A DNA stretch of 64,000 bases from Flavobacterium hydrocarbonoxydans (GTDB taxonomy: Bacteria > Bacteroidota > Bacteroidia > Flavobacteriales > Flavobacteriaceae): positions 26,415 to 90,414 of the forward strand of contig NZ_WSTB01000015.1 in NCBI RefSeq assembly GCF_009789235.1. The letters are read 5' to 3'. The position numbers and the translations under genes are program-made. Within the stretch, counting starts at the first letter, position 1. Each line of letters opens with the position of its first letter. The notes beneath the pieces were generated by a model. It was not told where the DNA came from, did not search any database, and saw only the letters and a list, made by a program, of their open reading frames with translations. This document shows, in pieces, positions 62,892 through 64,000 of this stretch.

Positions 62892-63329
62892 ATGAAAATA
62901 TATATATTAATATCTGTTATTGTTTTATCAATAATTTCATGTAATAGGAAGACAGAATTTGTACAGTCTAAAGCAGTAGGTGATTTATTTTTACTAAAGA
63001 ATCCTCCAAAAGAAGATTCTTTAGTAAAAAGTCTTATAAAATATTTTTTACTAAAGAATCTTCTTAGTAAGACAAAAAAACAGCTTCCACAAATTGATTT
63101 TTATAGATACACATCTGATACAAAATATTTTTTAAATCATAAGGAAGATGGTTCAAGTGGTTTAAGCTTAGGAGAGGAGCAATTAAGTTTTTATATAAAT
63201 GATAAAATTGCTTGTTTTATTGTTTCAAAATGTAAAGATGATACAACAAAATTGGTTGGTAGGTTCCATTTTTATGGAAATAAAGGTAATAAGTCTGAAT
63301 TGGACACTATAATTTATAAATGCAATTAG
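62892..63329 (+). CDS. Putative immunity lipoprotein, copy 2
   Basis: A 145-residue lipoprotein (signal ending IISC, Cys17) paralogous to copy 1: KNPPKEDSLVKSL, FYRYTSDTKYFLNHKEDGSSGLSLGEEQLSFY. It starts 3 bases after the preceding fragment. The middle and C-terminus differ, as expected if each immunity form matches a different toxin tail. Confidence 0.72.
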   Translation: MKIYILISVIVLSIISCNRKTEFVQSKAVGDLFLLKNPPKEDSLVKSLIKYFLLKNLLSKTKKQLPQIDFYRYTSDTKYFLNHKEDGSSGLSLGEEQLSFYINDKIACFIVSKCKDDTTKLVGRFHFYGNKGNKSELDTIIYKCN

Positions 63330-63626
63330 AATTTTGTATGAAATTATACAGCAAAACACGAAGTCATTTTCTAAGATCATTTTGATTTACAAAAGGTTTT
63401 TAATATTATTCCTTTAGTAAAAGAGGTTTTTATTTGTTGGTTTATACTGCAACATCTACGAGGTTATAAACCCTTTTTGACCAAATTGAGTTTCGAAAAA
63501 AAATTCTCAGGAAATCTGCAAAGAGGAAAGGCTGAAATTGAGAAAGAAAAAGCACAAAAAAAGGCACAAGAAGATTTAGAATGGGAAAGACAATACAAAA
63601 TTACAAATCGAGGTTTTAGAATTTAA
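63330..63626 (+). pseudogene. Orphan effector C-terminal fragment, copy 2
   Basis: Similarity to the effector starts at the previous stop codon (ttttgtatgaaattatacagc) but is damaged: an in-frame stop lies before DHF, and a deletion removes the GLDLP part. From DLQKVFNIIPLVKEVFICWFILQHLRGYKPF it is open to the stop at 63624-63626, with a C-terminal tail close to the one in the previous fragment. Confidence 0.8.
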
Positions 63627-63698
63627 ATGATGAAAAAATATATATTAGTATGTGTTATTATTTTATACTTGAATTATGTTTCTCTTTTTATGTGGTAA
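63627..63698 (+). pseudogene. Remnant of a third immunity gene (signal peptide only)
   Basis: ATG directly after the fragment stop; MMKKYILVCVIILYLNY resembles the signal peptides of the other immunity genes, then the frame stops after 23 residues with no lipobox. Beyond about 63670 the similarity ends. Confidence 0.55.
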
Positions 63699-63723
63699 AT
63701 AGACTATACAGGGAGGAAATCGA

Positions 63724-64000
63724 GTGAAGAAATTATTAAAATTTTCAATATTGTTATTCCTAATTAGCTCACTATTATCAACGATTATCTATTCTATAAG
63801 TCCATTAAAAATAGGTAACAATGCTGATATTATTGAATTTATAGGTATAGTAAATTTTTTTAGCATATTATTTTTAGTTACTATTATTGGCTACATATTT
63901 TTGCACTATATATTTACTTTTAATGATAAAACCATTTCTATAGTTACAAACTTTTTAATTGTTTTTTTGATATTATTTAATCATACCTCCGAATGGAAAA
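63724..64000 (+). CDS. Membrane protein, partial (cut by window edge)
   Basis: Open frame from a GTG at 63724 preceded by a strong GGGAGGAAAT Shine-Dalgarno box, rare for this organism. At least 92 residues with three hydrophobic helices (MKKLLKFSILLFLISSLLST, IGIVNFFSILFLVTIIGYIFLH, VTNFLIVFLILFNH). It could be a different kind of immunity protein brought in by module replacement. Function is unknown. Confidence 0.6.
   Translation, partial: MKKLLKFSILLFLISSLLSTIIYSISPLKIGNNADIIEFIGIVNFFSILFLVTIIGYIFLHYIFTFNDKTISIVTNFLIVFLILFNHTSEWK

Overview
The window reads as chromosomal DNA of a Flavobacterium-like member of the Bacteroidota. Evidence: low GC, Bacteroidota promoter pairs (TTTG and TAnnTTTG about 19-20 bases apart), little Shine-Dalgarno use, a SusC/SusD/SusE system, a type IX secretion sorting domain, Bacteroidota lipoproteins, IPExxxVDY and DUF6249 family proteins, and TssD/Hcp proteins of the Bacteroidota type VI secretion system.

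Positions 1-15,200 are mostly housekeeping: the start of a TonB-dependent receptor, an MFS transporter with a dyad over its promoter, a Gfo/Idh/MocA oxidoreductase, an Old Yellow Enzyme, the site-2 protease RseP, two tandem tRNA-Asn genes, a D15-type outer membrane barrel, a DUF418 protein, a short-chain-type L-threonine dehydrogenase, a lipoprotein overlapping mfd, and a small pseudopilin-like membrane protein.

Positions 15,250-30,611 (all minus strand) form a complete starch/alpha-glucan utilisation locus. It has an ECF sigma factor, a FecR anti-sigma, a SusC with the N-terminal STN signalling domain, SusD, SusE, a surface lipoprotein GH13 amylase, a GH97 alpha-glucosidase, and a very large modular GH13 protein exported by the type IX system. 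The layout implies that glucan binding at SusC signals through FecR to the sigma factor, which induces the locus. Surface and secreted amylases cut the polymer, SusCDE bind and import oligosaccharides, and GH97 releases glucose in the periplasm.

Positions 31,000-56,361 carry mixed core genes: an ACT-like protein, YraN, LD-carboxypeptidase, an endonuclease/phosphatase-fold protein, 3-hydroxyanthranilate dioxygenase, class II cyclic-nucleotide phosphodiesterase, an ALDH7-type dehydrogenase, DinB, a Cys-less LOV-like PAS protein, bleomycin-hydrolase-like peptidase, GH130, the pyk/rnc/fabF/acpP block, purN, rnhA, a second ECF sigma/anti-sigma pair, a ParE-type toxin-antitoxin pair, a PfkB kinase and a long PurF-like enzyme.

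Positions 56,400-64,000 are accessory and the most interesting. Three tandem copies of an apparent small RNA, each with its own promoter and terminator, lie directly before a type VI secretion effector island. The island holds two TssD/Hcp genes, VgrG, a large DUF3289-like effector, a lipoprotein immunity gene, then repeating units of an orphan effector C-terminus plus an immunity gene, with the third immunity gene broken and replaced by a new membrane protein. No T6SS structural genes are present, so this is an auxiliary effector cluster. Several families of intergenic inverted repeats are scattered through the window. All functional calls are from reading the sequence; no database search was run.
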